This document shows, piece after piece, positions 21,392 to 33,612 of a DNA stretch of 64,000 nucleotides (its first letter is position 1; each line of letters starts with the position of its first letter). This DNA is from Saccharina japonica. Taxonomy: Eukaryota; Sar; Phaeophyceae; Laminariales; Laminariaceae. The notes beneath the pieces were generated by a model that saw only the letters and a list, made by a program, of their open reading frames with translations, ran no database searches and had not been told where the DNA came from. A program made the position numbers and the translations under genes. The stretch spans positions 44,160 to 108,159 of the forward strand of contig MEHQ01004065.1 in assembly GCA_008828725.1 (NCBI GenBank). Reading direction: 5' to 3'.

Positions 21392-21993
21392 CGTCCAAGA
21401 ACAGGCAGGTGGAAGATGGGAGACGACAAAGCTGGGGGTTTCCATATCTTGCGTAGGCATGCATGACAGTCTCGCGAAGATCGAAGATGCGCAGAGCGAG
21501 AGCGATGGGAGCGAAGATCTACTCGATACCCGAACAGGCGACTCCTCCAGACTCTCAAGCGTTACCTCTAGCCCCAGCATGCCGCCTAATGCTGCCGTTC
21601 AGGGGCCAAGGGACGTGCATGGTGCAGAGCTGTTGCGTACCTGGCAGTAGTATAGGGCGACCAGTAGTCTCCGTTACACCTTGCTGTTGGTACGTTATAT
21701 CATACCTGGCACAACACTCTAGGGTGTTGCCGAAAAAAGGTCTGAAGGGAGAAGGGGGAGTACGAGTACAGATAACCCACACCTATCTTCATCGTCGGCG
21801 CTGTGTTGATCTTTGATAATGATGAGTACAAATCGGATGTGTGCGAGATTGTTGCGTACCTGGTACTGCAGTAAGGTCTCAAAGAGAAACAGACAAATCG
21901 ATATATCGTCGTTACACGCACGCCCGTTTCTCTTTTTTACGTCGTACTGCTGTTGTACGCGTTATACACCGACTGCTGCTTACTGTATGTACT

Positions 21994-21996
21994 GCT

Positions 21997-22039
<43 letters not shown>

Positions 22040-22162
22040 CAGTAGTAGTAGCAGTAGCAGTACTGTAGTAGCAGTAGCAGTAGCAGTAGCAGCAGCTACT
22101 GTAGTAGCAGTAGCAGTAGCAGTAGTAGCAGTAGTAGCAGTAGCAGTAGCTGCAGTAACTGC

Positions 22163-22193
<31 letters not shown>

Positions 22194-22229
22194 CTGTTGT
22201 AGTAGTACAGTAGTAGTAGTAGTAGTACT

Positions 22230-22265
<36 letters not shown>

Positions 22266-22272
22266 CAGTAGT
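21994..22272. repeat. (GTA)n / CAGTAG array in unit 3
   Basis: Counterpart of 18713-18995, nearly identical in interruption pattern. Confidence 0.95.
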
Positions 22273-22737
22273 ACCAGGTAGTACAGTAATTAGTAGTGCT
22301 GTGTTACGAGCGTCATCCCACTCGCCGTATATACTACCACGCAAGCACGTCGTATTCGTACGTACCTTGCAGTTGTAACAAAATTGCTGAAAAGGTCCGA
22401 AGAGGCGAGGAAGAGGACATAAATAACGAAAAAGAGTCCCTCTCCTGACCGAGACAAGATATACGTATACCCACACGAACATAAATTACGCGCACTGATC
22501 ACAAAAACGTGTCGTGGAAACCGTCCGTCCCAGTCTGGTAGGTTAGAAAGTTTTAGTTGCGTTTTTGAGAGTGACGCCTGGCCCTTACTTGCTTGAAACG
22601 TATGACGGACAGACGGACTACTCGTACTACTACTACTACTACTACTACAGTAGTTTTGCGAATGCTGGACAGAGGATCCCACTGCGCCTGATACAATACT
22701 ATTGCTGTGCTGCCGACTCGAATGTTGTATGTAGTGT

Positions 22738-23064
22738 TGGTCTTTGTTGGGTAAGGTGGCACGAAGCCTGCCAAGTTTGAGGACGAGGGTTCGAGTGTCC
22801 ATATTATGGAGATTTTCATTCTTCTCAAATGACACCAAAAACTGTCGAGAGCGCCTATTATAGCGTGGGTAGGCACAATTCAACGAGTCGACGAGGGAAG
22901 AAAGAAGTGCTGAGATATTCTCGCGATAAAAATGCAAGGCACGTACCGTAGTAGTAGTGGGGAGGGAGGCGAAGAGCCTACTTGGTGACCCCGGGTCTGA
23001 GTTACGACTGAAGAGGGAGAGATAACAGAAGGGCGTATATATCTGATGATAAATGGGATGAACC
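22738..23064 (+). mobile_element. tRNA-derived SINE, family I, copy 2 (in unit 3)
   Basis: Duplicate of the copy at 19448-19770, carried by the segmental duplication rather than by independent insertion. One extra GTA triplet is present in the body. Confidence 0.55.
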
Positions 23065-24042
23065 AAGGGCATACAAGGATCTGAGCCCCTGACACCCCAC
23101 TACCCCCAGAGCTCAGAATGAAAAACCAACCGGACCGTTGTGATCACAGGAAACAATACATTTTTTTTAATAACCCCCGACCCCCCCCCTCGCCCCCCAG
23201 CGAAAACAAAATAGGGGGGATCTCTAAAACCAAGTGAACAAAAAAAGGTTTTCGCTCATTTCATCCTGTGATCACAGAGCTCCGGTTTGTTTTTCATTTT
23301 TACCTTCCTAGAGTGTGGTGTCATTTTCTCTTTTTGTCGCATACCCTTGGATGAAAAAAAAAAGAAGAGAAAGTGCCAAAAAAATAATGGCGATTTTGCT
23401 GTCGGACAGCATCAAGCACACCAATCAGCCCCGGCTGCTAGGTCGTGTCCGACCAGAGATAGATGGACGTTGAAACATGCATGGTATCAAAGGTTGATTG
23501 CGCATGGATGGGTGTTTGCACTCGCATAAGGCAAGAACTGCGCTGTACGGCCACCTTCATTTAAGCAACGCCTGCGTGAAAAAAGGAAAATGATATACGA
23601 GTACTCGTACAGTAGTACCTGACACGATGAGAAGTGGCGGCGGCTGGGGTGGTGCCATTTTTTTTCATTTATTTACAGACGGCCTCGTATTCTCACTTCA
23701 AGGCAGCCGATACATTAATCAAGAGATGTCAAAACGATTTCATCCACTACCGGTATAGGTCTGCCGTACAAGGTTTGTAAACTCTAGCGAAGGTCTGCTG
23801 GTTCAAGTACATCTTACTATCGTTCAAACTCTAGCGACGGTCCCTACCGCACGAGGTAATTTATCGAGGAATAAACACACATCCAAGATATTAAGTAATG
23901 GGACCCTCAACCATCTCGTCGAAGCTGGGCCAAATCTATTTACTGCTTGTTTCACGACAAAGTTTTCATTTCTGTTAATCAGGGCGCGGGCGCAAGGGGA
24001 TCAAATTCAACTCCTCCGTTCCCTGTCGACTGTCGAGTCAAC

Positions 24043-24194
24043 GACGGGTGTTACGATAATAGGGGTAGGTACTCGTGGCACTTTTTGACTGAAATATTTT
24101 CAGCATTATGTTCGGGTCTATTTGCCGGAAATCGTCGGACTTGCATTGCTTTGTTGCAATATTTCCTACCACCGTATGATACGTGGCATGCGTC
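24043..24194 (+). mobile_element. MITE-A, internally deleted copy
   Basis: GACGGGTGTTACGATAATAG at the left, TTTTTGACTGAAAT and AATCGTCGGACTTGCATTG inside, and GTGGCATGCGTC at the right. It matches the first half and the last few bases of full MITE-A copies. Confidence 0.5.
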
Positions 24195-24542
24195 CGACGA
24201 AATACTTCGACTTCTACTCAATGATTCCTTCGATCTCACATACTACATTCAGATGATAACACAAGCGCTATGGTGCACACAAAGAAGCGGCTGCCCATAT
24301 CTATACCCCCCCCGAACCCAGCAGGCGCCCGGGGCAGGCAATCAGAGTAAGTGTAAGGTTAATGGGTGGCGTTCCCGGGTGAATAAGAAGCTCCATCCGG
24401 GGCGAGCATTGCTGCACACCGGGTGAGATCCCTTTAAAGTTACGTCTTTTCAAAACAACGTTGATTTATGTAGCCGTCTCAGCACAACGAACACTGTCCC
24501 ACAACAGGCAACACTGCAATCTACCAGGTACGTAAATACCCC

Positions 24543-25215
24543 TCAAGGCTTTCTTCGACCTCCACCATCGCTAGTAGGTTCCAACTCGCAGGAGGTGTTG
24601 GACCTCAGCAAGCCATTTATACAAAAGCCGAGGTCAACGATATCGTCATTTATTCCCCCGTGGTACTTTCCCACCCGGAGCCCCAACACCACAAGGGTCG
24701 CCTCTCCTTCCCCCGCCCGGTACTTTCCTACTCGGAACCTGAACCCGACACGTGTCACGTATTTCTTCCCCGCCCCCGGTACTTTTCTACCCGCAACACC
24801 GATCAAGGTTAGCAGCCACAAAATAAGTAGAGTTGGTGTGGCGAAGTCGTGGGAGCTTGGCAATGACGAATGCAGAATCATACGAATACTGCGTTGGCAG
24901 GCACCTGCCCAAAAATAGAGCGAACGAGGGAAAACACAATAGGGTAGGTTAATGACAGATATGAAATATATGCTGAAGGTGCACACAAGTCCGGAGCATG
25001 GATACTCCAAATCAAGGCACCGAAAAATCATGGGACCTGAGGTAAGGAACTCAAATGCGCTCACGCCGATAGGAATATAATAGTCAGATAGCCAGCGCCT
25101 ACAGTAGAGTATATACACCGGCGGGACGTAACGTGATCGTCGCGGGAGTAAGGTACATCGTGCCACGGTAGCCGCGAACTCGCACCGGCCGGGGCGTGGG
25201 GGCGAGGGCCGGGAG
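24543..25215 (-). other. No recognisable gene; open frame over a 58-bp repeat
   Basis: A 227-residue minus-strand frame covers this stretch. Its C-terminal half crosses three copies of CCGGTACTTTCCTAC-type units (24661-24800), giving repeated VGKY motifs. No domain is recognised and nothing else supports translation. Confidence 0.3.
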
Positions 25216-25555
25216 CAGCACAACAAGGCCTAGACCCGTCAGCTAAATATGCCGAGGAACCCTCATTCAGGGGAGATACGTCGCAAGTGCCTCGGTGCAG
25301 TGCGCAACCAGTTCCATTCACACCTGACGTGCGCGTGGCAAGTGTGCCTGCACTGCAAACTAGCGGGGCGCCGGCAGGTAGCGTGCGCCAACATTCGGGA
25401 CGCTGCCTGCCGGTGCCCCGTTTGTTTGCAGTGCCACGCGCACGTCAGGTGGGGATGGGAACTGGTTGCGCCCCACACTGAGGCACTTGCGACATATCTC
25501 CCCTGATTGAGGGTGCCTCGGCATATTTAGCTGACGGGTCTGGGCCTCGTTGTGC
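25216..25555. repeat. 340-bp near-perfect inverted repeat (long hairpin)
   Basis: Outer arms GCACAAC(A/G)AGGCC and AGACCCGTCAGCTAAATATG pair with CATATTTAGCTGACGGGTCT at the far end. Pairing continues through GGGGAGATA, GCAAGTGCCTC, GCGCAACCAGTTCC and CTGCACTGCAAAC-like blocks to a loop near 25389-25404. Arms are about 155 to 165 nt with scattered mismatches and one bulge of about 17 nt. No protein is recognised. It could be a foldback element or a hairpin RNA source. Confidence 0.85.
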
Positions 25556-26928
25556 GTCGCCGGGTTTTCGCTACAAAGGTCAACAGAGGTGGTTCAGTAA
25601 AAAGCTCACAGGTTTTGACTCTCAATCGAGCATACTTGGTATTCATACGAGTCCAACATGTTTTCCCGTGGTTTCGGACTAAGAATCACGCGGCGGAACT
25701 ATATGCGCTTGCGTCTCCCGACAAAGAATAAAATATATCGGGTATGTTTAGACCCTTCTGCGAGGCAAAAGGCACGAGAAAACTAACGTGGCAAAGCTCG
25801 GGACCCGCGCAACGCGGCTCATTTATCTGTTCGGTCCACATTCGACTCCGCTCGGAGACAGTCGCGTGTAAGTGGGAACACGTGCAGTGAAAAATCCCAC
25901 AGAATAGCGTAAGGAAACCCTGGACATAACCACGACACCCTGCTGACAGAGTATCACGGATCATGTTTCAGAGAAAAACACACACCCTCATGTGAGCTTA
26001 ATCCGCGGCACTGCTCGCCACCCGGTTGACTGACACGTGCTTCTCCCACCGGGATTTTGATATTTTCGGATTGATTTTTGGAAGAGATTTTAATCATCAC
26101 CGCGCGCGCATAGACCGTCCAAAAGTGCCGTTTATATGAAAGGTACGTTGCCTTTTTTATCGGTCATGCCGTTCACTCTCCATGCCAATTTTATACATTG
26201 GGTTTTCATCCTATAGACGCTTTCTATAAATGATAGTACTGCCGCAAACTATATTTTTTCACGTTTTTACCATTGAAGGGGATACTGTTTTATCAACAAT
26301 ACTAAATGCCGATAACAAAAGCGTCATGCCGAGCGATAAACTCAATCTAAGAGTCATGCATGTACGCAAAAGCACCAGCAGCCGAACCCCATGCCCACGT
26401 CTTCGCCCACCAAAATAATACCAGGTACATAGGAATTATGATACCCCTTTTCACTGAGCGAGTTGGTTGACGGTCTAAAGTGCTTACCTGTCAAGGCCTC
26501 ATTAGACTCAACGTACTACTTTCAGGTTGCGTTCTCACTTGCTTTCTACAGTAAAAGACGTGACACGTCCACCATTTTTGTTCTATTGAAACCAACCCAA
26601 CTTGTGAAGGCATCTCACATTCTAATGTCTTCCAAATTCACCCGCGTTGGCAAAACAATAGCGGCTGACCGAAGCCGGTGCACTCTGCAGCTGGCGACTG
26701 CCATGTTTTGTACACCACCCGCGCCTGCCCGCCAACGACAAGAGGAATGCATAGTATCAGATCGTTGCTTCATCACCAACACGGCGAAGAATAAATGGAC
26801 CGTGAAAGAAAAGTCACAACCACGTGGTTTCGAAATATATTGGTACACATACATATGAAATCATAGCTAACTTTCCGACTCACAGCTGACGTGTATATTT
26901 TTATTCAATCAACTTCCATTTTTTTTTA
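25556..26928. other. No recognisable gene
   Basis: Open frames up to 131 residues (26463-26858 plus, 25686-25964 minus) have no recognised domain. No repeat was identified. Confidence 0.35.
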
Positions 26929-27159
26929 AATGTGCGCCCCGACGATACAGAAACCCGAAACGAAAGCAACGAGACAGACACAAGCTTTCGCTTCCGCTGC
27001 AACGCCCCCCTCTCGAAAGTTCCTGCTCGTACGCCGGAGCCGCAAGACGAGCAGCAAATGCAACGCGCCTCGACTTAATGTAGCACCACCTTCTGCCCGA
27101 CTATCTCATCGGCGCATATAATGCACCTGAAGAGCCAGGGAGCTTGATAAAAGCGTGCA
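26929..27159. repeat. 230-bp dispersed repeat, copy 1
   Basis: GCCCCGACGATACAGAAACC at one end, CCCCCCTCTC, TTCCTGCTCGTACGCCGG, TAGCACCACCTTCTGCCCGA in the middle and GAGCTTGATAAAAGCGTGC at the other end. No terminal inverted repeat is seen. Copies 2 and 3 are at 28519 and 29326, same orientation. Confidence 0.8.
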
Positions 27160-27307
27160 ATCCTAAACCACACCAGAAAAAAGAGAAAAACTGTGACTTG
27201 GGTTGCCTAGGGAGCCCACCGGCTTGAGTTACGTGTAAAACGTACAGTACAGTACTGGTGGTCTTGCCAAGAGAAAATACGCCAAGCAACAAACACCTCA
27301 GCTCGAC

Positions 27308-27567
27308 ACCCACAACTCCGCACAAAAAAAAATGGGCACCAAAGTTTACGGCTAACATGTACCAGGTATGTCGGGTTGTCAAGTGAGCAAAAAACCTTGA
27401 TTTACCTGTGAAGTACAAGTGTGCGTACGGGTAGTCGATAACCATAACTCCACAAAAAAGCAAAATGGGCACCAAAGTTTACGGCTAACATGTACCAGGT
27501 ACGTTGGGTTGTCAAGTGAGCCAAAAACCTTGGTTTACCTGCGTACAAGCGTGCGTACGGGTAGTCG
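27308..27567. repeat. Tandem duplication, about 130-bp unit
   Basis: Two units share AAATGGGCACCAAAGTTTAC, GGCTAACATGTACCAGGTA, GGGTTGTCAAGTGAG and GTGCGTACGGGTAGTCGATA. The start of a third follows. Confidence 0.85.
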
Positions 27568-28250
27568 ATACCCACAACAAAAAACGAGCAACAACCACAC
27601 GCCGCAAGCCGATACAAGCCACCACAACTTTGCAAAAACAACCCCTGCATCTGTGTAAAACACCTAGCAAACTTTGTACGTGACAGGCAATTGAATACCG
27701 AGTGGGCGTCTTATGATCAGCCGTGTCGCATCCCCACAAAAAATCCTTCACCAAAGGAAAACCCGCCCTGCACTTTTTCTTGTCTTGCAGTCATTCACCT
27801 TGGATTAGCCACGGGTTACTGTAGTAGCTTGTACTCGAAAAAGTGAAGGTAGCGAAATCCGTACTCGCTCGTTCTCAAGGACCATCATATCCTCGTTCAT
27901 GGCTGCACGCCATTGTCGCGGGTAGATAGAATGAGAAAACCTGACGTACGCCGTTTCAAAGTGCAGAGAAAAAAAGAAGACACGTGAGTTGGAAGTAACA
28001 ATGTCGAGATTATCGCAAAAGCAAGGTCCACCCGACGGTAGACAATTGTTCTACGCGCATGCATGGCGGCCGAAATTACTTCAAACCCCCCCTGTCCCCA
28101 AAAACCACAAAATTCAGGTATTTTCTGTAGGAAAACTATGCACTTTCTCGGGGTAACACCTTTGGACTTTGTTTAACTTTAAGCTTGGGTTGTGGAACTG
28201 TTTCGGCAATGGCGATCACGAAATATCAAGGAAGTCCATGCCACTATTAA
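27568..28250. other. No recognisable gene
   Basis: Nothing supportable was seen on either strand. Confidence 0.4.
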
Positions 28251-28411
28251 TACTACGGGACCTATAGTAAATAGGTAACCACGTTACTCACGAAAACCAC
28301 GTTTCGCTTATTTGGGACGATAGTAAAGGACCTGCGTTACTTGCGAAAAGCAATGTTTCGCTTATTTTAACCCAACAATGTTTGGTCCTTTTTACTATGG
28401 TCCTCCGTAAT
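28251..28411. mobile_element. AGTAAATAGG-family miniature element, copy 2
   Basis: Left end ACGGGACCTATAGTAAATAGG, right end TTTACTATGGTCCTCCGTAA, inverted with mismatches. A second AGTAAAGGACC block lies inside, suggesting a nested or partly duplicated copy. Confidence 0.55.
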
Positions 28412-28518
28412 AGCAATGTACCATGGGAGTCACGGAATTATCCACTGACGTTCGTTCACACATTCGAAACCGACCGTGCGTTCACGAGAAAAAACACTAA
28501 CCGCAAAATAAAATAAAA

Positions 28519-28748
28519 ATGTAAGCCCCGACGATACAGAAACCAGAAGCGAGAGCAACGAAACAGACAAAAGCTTGCGCCTCCGCTGCTGCGCCCCCCT
28601 CTCTAAAGTTCCTGCTCGTACGCCGGGACGGCAAGACGAATCACATGTGCGACTGGTCTCAACTCAATGTAGCACCACCTTCTGCCCGACTATCTCATCG
28701 GCACATATAATGCACCTGAAGAGCCAGGGAGCTTGATAAAAGCGTGCA
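28519..28748. repeat. 230-bp dispersed repeat, copy 2
   Basis: Same landmarks as 26929-27159 with scattered substitutions. Confidence 0.8.
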
Positions 28749-29325
28749 GTCACGATAAATCAGTACGTATATCTCGCGCCCACGAAATCCGTCAACATGA
28801 AAAAAAAAACTACCGAGTACATTTTGTTTGTTTTCTCACCTTCAATTGTTCCCGGAAATTGACGGGTTTGTTGGCGAAAAAGACGGCGGGTCCAGAAAAT
28901 ACTAGCTTGGACAGAAGGGACCACAGCACTTCGTACATGCCTGCCAGGTCAGTACAACGAATCAAGGGAGGACGGGGGGGGGGTTGGGATAATTGCAACA
29001 GTGCCCAACAATACACGCTGCACGAGTCATCATCCAGCAGGAAGGTGAAAAAAAGCTTGAACAATTATACTCCAATACGCAGAGTTTGCTTGTAGGTATT
29101 GAACAAAACAGCAGGGGTACCTTTACAGCAATGCCGGTGCTCGATATACATAATGTCGGTAAAATCCCTCTGAAAAAAAAACGACGGGGGGAACCAACAT
29201 GAAACAAGCTCGAGACGCCAATGCAAAGGCGTTCGTGTATCCTGGAAAAAACGTTTGTACGCCTCCAAAGAATTACCCTTACAAGGCAAACAACGGCCAT
29301 AAACCCGTAAAAAGGAGGGAAAAAA

Positions 29326-29555
29326 ATGTTCGCCCCGACGATACAGAAACCAGAAGCGTGGGCAACGACACAGACGAAAGCTTGCGCTCCCGCTGCTCCG
29401 CCCCCCTCTCTAAACGTTCCTGCTCGTACGCCGGGGCTGCAAGACGGACCGCAAATGCAACACGCCTCGACTCAATGTAGCACCACCTTCTGCCCGACTA
29501 TCTCATCGGCGCATATAATGCACCTGAAGAGCCAGGGAGCTTGATAAAAGCGTGC
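29326..29555. repeat. 230-bp dispersed repeat, copy 3
   Basis: Same landmarks as 26929-27159. The three copies differ in the stretch after GTACGCCGG, so they diverged independently. Confidence 0.8.
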
Positions 29556-29828
29556 GGATCATAATCCAAAATACGTTCGTATCCAGACATTTTTCGTGGA
29601 TGAATCGTGACGTACGTCAACTACTCTGCGTCTAGCGGCGACACAACTTTTTACTTTAGTTTTCCCGATTTACGCTCGTGCCCGTCAGGGCCGCACATGC
29701 AATAGCTTCAGTAAAGTTCGCGATTTGCTGTTAAACCACTCAAGAACTGGCCCCACATCCATTTTCTACAGAAGCGTTACGCCTTAAAACGGTTGTGTTC
29801 TACAGCATATAAATGTATACCATTTTTC

Positions 29829-29938
29829 AAGTTCGATCAGAATCAACCGGACACCCTCTGGCTTGGCGGGGCCGGCTCTTTCGAGTAGCACCACGGTCGG
29901 TCTTTTAAGGGGAAAGAAGACTTTTCATCACCTCGAAC
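29829..29938. repeat. 110-bp direct repeat, copy A
   Basis: GTTCGATCAGAATCAACCGG through CTCTTTCGAGTAGCACCACG to CACCTCGAAC, repeated almost unchanged at 30539-30648. Confidence 0.85.
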
Positions 29939-30084
29939 TCTTATGATATATACTCGTACACGCTTTTAACAAGAACTGCAACCAATATTGTTTGGGACAG
30001 CGTACGTACTACTTGGAGGAACTGCAAATGACCATTTTTTTCAGTACAGTAGATACACCCCTTTTAATGGAACCGGCGATAGGG

Positions 30085-30205
30085 GAGAAGGGTGTACAAT
30101 AAATAATGAACACTCATTTTCTGCCCATCATTTTATGCTCACTTAAGGGTGTGAAATAAATGAGGGAACACTCATTTTCTGCCCATCATTTTTTGCTCAG
30201 TTTTG
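30085..30205. repeat. Two-copy tandem repeat, about 60 bp
   Basis: ACACTCATTTTCTGCCCATC and ATTTT(A/T)TGCTCA occur twice in a row. Confidence 0.75.
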
Positions 30206-30538
30206 ACTGTTAAGGGGTTGGCACCAACTTTGACAAAAGCAAGTTCGCATACATGATACAAGGCACGTCCAATCACGATAAGGGTCACATAAAAGTGCAA
30301 AAGATGGTGCATCTTAGCATGCCCGGCAGTAATGATGCATGGGATACTGAGACAAAAGTCAACACATGAAAAAACTCCTTTGCTCGCATTCCATAAGCTT
30401 TTTCAGGATAAACCAATCGTTTCATCCCCTCGAAAAGAACGATGTACTATCGTATTACGTACGAGATAGTTTAATCACTACTACCTCTGTAAAAAGCCAA
30501 CATACTATTGGCGACAAAGCAAGTGTATGATACTTTAC

Positions 30539-30648
30539 GAGTTCGATCAGAATCAACCGGACACCCTCTGGCTTGGCGGGGCCGGCTCTTTCGAGTAGCA
30601 CCACGGTCGGTCTTTTAAGGGGAAAGAAGACTTTTCGTCACCTCGAAC
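30539..30648. repeat. 110-bp direct repeat, copy B
   Basis: Near-identical to 29829-29938 and placed directly before the three-copy block at 30670. Confidence 0.85.
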
Positions 30649-30669
30649 ACTGTGTATCATACATGAAAA

Positions 30670-33134
30670 AAAGCGACCCCGCTTGTTGTGTTGTTGTATG
30701 TACACCTTGCGACAAACGCCAACACATCAAAACAAACTCCACTGTAGATATCTACTCGAGGGAAATTACCAGGCACTCGGCAAGGGTGGACAGCCAGTGG
30801 TCTCCCCGTGAAATAGACCTAAAGAGACTAGACAAGAGGATCATAGTGTTTACCCCGTGGCATGGACCAGACACTACGTGTAAAAAAAATCAACGTATGC
30901 TACGCATCCACTGAAGCGGATTTTCCCCTGAAAATCCATTCGAAACTATTTATAACCGCACGGGCTGAAATTCTAATCGCAAGAGATGAAAAAATCAAGG
31001 CGGCAGGCAGGGATCTTACCCTATATATACTAAACCAGGCCTGAGTGAGGAACCACACATTCATGGGGTGAAAAATCGTGGTTTTGAATCTGTACCCGGT
31101 TCTAACTGAAGACAAAAAATTGAATCCGTCCCTACTCCAAGCGTCGCTGTAAACACGACACGCACCTTTCAACGGATGGCTCCCTCAGCATGTCCACGAC
31201 GAAATATCTTGGGGACAGACACAGAAGGAACAACGCGGCTGGACCAAACCAACTACATCGAAAGCGAAGACGCCGATGGGGGGCGCGGGGCAGGCGCATC
31301 GTCCGGAAAAATATCTTCGAATGTTCTGCGGGAAAAAAAAAAAAAAAAGAGGTTGGGAAAGGGCGCGCTTAGCCTCCTTGTTCACTGCACACGGATTGTA
31401 AAAGCGAGGTGAGACAACTCGGCAAGGGTGGACAGCCAGTGGTCTCCCCGTGAAATAGACCTAGAGAGACTACGTAAGAGGATCATAGTGTTTACCCCGT
31501 GGCATGGACCGGACACTTATGTGTAAAAAAAATCAACGTATGCTACGTATCCACTGAAGCGGATTTTCCCCTGAAAATCCATTCGAAACTATTTATAACC
31601 GAACGGGCTGAAATTCTGATCGTAAGAGATGAAAAAATCAAGGCGGCAGGCAGGGATCCTACCCTATATATGCTAAACCAGGCCTGAGTGAGGAACCACA
31701 CATTCATGGGGTGAAAAGCCGTGGTTTTGAATCTGTACCCGGTTCTAACTCAAGACAAAAAATTGAATCCGTCCCTACTCCAAGCGTCGCTGTAAACACG
31801 ACACGCACCTTTCAACGGATGGCTCCCTCAGCATGTCCACGACGGAAGATCTTGGGGACAGTCACAGAAGGAACAACGCGGCTGGACCAAACTACCAACT
31901 ACATCGAAAGCGAAGACGCCGATGGGGAGCGCGGGGCAGGCGCATCGTCCGGAAAAATATCTTCGAGTGTTCTGCGGGGAAAAAAAAAAAAAAAGAGGTT
32001 GGGAAAGGGCGCGCTTAGCCTCCTTGTTCACTGCACACGGATTGTAAAAGCGAGGTGAGACAAGACGACACTCTTGAAGGGGTGGACGTTGCTGGCGTGG
32101 GCGATGGATGCTTCTTTCCCTCACACACAAAGGGTGGTCTGACAAAGTTCATGACAGTAGTAGTAGTAGGGGTCCATCCCTCCATAGTGCCAGTATGCAC
32201 CAGCCAACAATGCCGGCGAAGCGACCCCGCTTGTTGTATGTACACCTTGCGACAAACGCCAACACATCAAAACAAACTCCACTGTAGATATCTACTCAAG
32301 GGAAATTACCAGGCACTCGGCAAGGGTGGACAGCCAGTGGTCTCCCCGTGAAATAGACCTCGAGAGACTACATAAGAGGATCATAGTGTTTACCCCGTGG
32401 CTTGGACCGGACACTACGTGTAAAAAAAATCAACGTATGCTACGTTACGTATCCACTGAAGCGGATTTTCCCCTGAAAATCCATTCGAAACTATTTATAA
32501 CCGCAAGGGCTTGAAATTCTAATCGTAAGAGATGAAAAAATCAAGGCGGCAGGCAGGGATCTTACCCTATATATACTAACCCAGGCCTGAGTGAGGAACC
32601 ACACATTCATGAGGTGAAAAGCGGTGGTTTTGAATCTGTACCCGGTTCTAACTGAAAACAAAAAAATGAATCCGTCCCTACTCCAAGCGTCGCTGTAAAC
32701 ACGACACGCACCTTTCAACGGATGGCTCCCTCAGCATGTCCACGACGAAAAATCTTGGGGACAGTCACAGAAGGAACAACGCGGCTGGACCAAACCACCA
32801 ACTACATCGAAAGCGAAGACGCCGATGGGGAGCGCGGGGCAGGCGCATCGTCCGGAAAAATATCTTCGAATGTTCTGCGGGGAAAAACAAAAAAAAGAGG
32901 TTGGGAAAGGGCGCGCTTAGCCTCCTTGTTCACTGCACACGGATTGTAAAAGCGAGGTGAGACAAGACGACACTCTTGAAGGGGTGGACGTTGCTGGCGT
33001 GGGCGATGGATGCTTCTTTCCCTCACACACAAAGGGTGGTCTGACATATAGTTCATGACAGTAGTAGTAGTAGTAGTAGTAGTAGGGGTCCATCCCTCTA
33101 TAGTGCCGGTATGCACGAGCCAACAATGCCGGCG
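30670..33134. repeat. Three-copy tandem block (units of about 750, 800 and 920 bp)
   Basis: Units at about 30670-31416, 31417-32214 and 32215-33134 share CTCGGCAAGGGTGGACAGCC, ATCATAGTGTTTACCCCGTG, GCGGATTTTCCCCTGAAAAT, a poly-A run after TTCTGCGGG and GGGCGCGCTTAGCCTCCTTG. The first unit lacks the tail (GACGACACTCTTGAAGG to the GTA run) and the second lacks the head. Repeated 60- to 115-residue frames follow the repeat; none is recognised. Confidence 0.85.
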
Positions 33135-33226
33135 CTGTATTGGCAACCGGCGCTAATCCGCACACCGGATAACCTCATCTGTGCCGAGCGATTCCAAACA
33201 CTATAACGGAAAACCCACAATATAGA
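33085..33226. mobile_element. Small element with ATCCCTCTATA inverted ends, copy 2
   Basis: CATCCCTCTATAGTGCCGGT at the left and ACAATATAGAGGGATC at the right form an 11-bp inverted repeat. TGCCGGC-type motifs inside match the element near 11378-11553. It borders the third unit of the preceding tandem block. Confidence 0.5.
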
Positions 33227-33612
33227 GGGATCACCATCACTGCTTGTAGTATGTACCCTCATCATGTCTACCCGAGCATCGGGTAAATACTTCAATAACC
33301 ATGCTATACATGCACGCAAAAAGGCAAACCCAGTCAAGAAACCCCATGCCCGTGTCTCGACCTATGTCCGTAATATACGTCGTATCAGGTAGTCGTCTGC
33401 GACACGGTTGGAAGTGAAAAGAGCTCAGAGTAAGGATGACATTTTAGTTCGCGACGCTCATCACCGCGGCCCGTCCCCGTCTTTTACAAAACGGTATCGA
33501 GTGGACCTGACCACTCGAGTCTTTGATCGCAATCTTCATCGCCCTTTACTTCAACCCGCCCAAGGAAATTTCTAACAGGATATAAAGCGTGAAGAGCTGA
33601 AGTCGGGTGGGT

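Larger units (their letters stand above)
21391..23890. repeat. Tandem triplication, unit 3 (about 2.5 kb)
   Basis: Same order as unit 1, without the 65-bp foldback and with differences mainly in triplet-repeat lengths (for example extra TAC copies at 22630-22650). It ends ACACACATCCAAGATATT, leaving the repeat at about 23887. Confidence 0.9.

Noticed and set aside
24543..25226. A 227-residue minus-strand frame with repeated VGKY motifs
   Set aside because: The motifs follow a 58-bp DNA repeat and the N-terminal end overlaps the large inverted repeat. No other support for coding.
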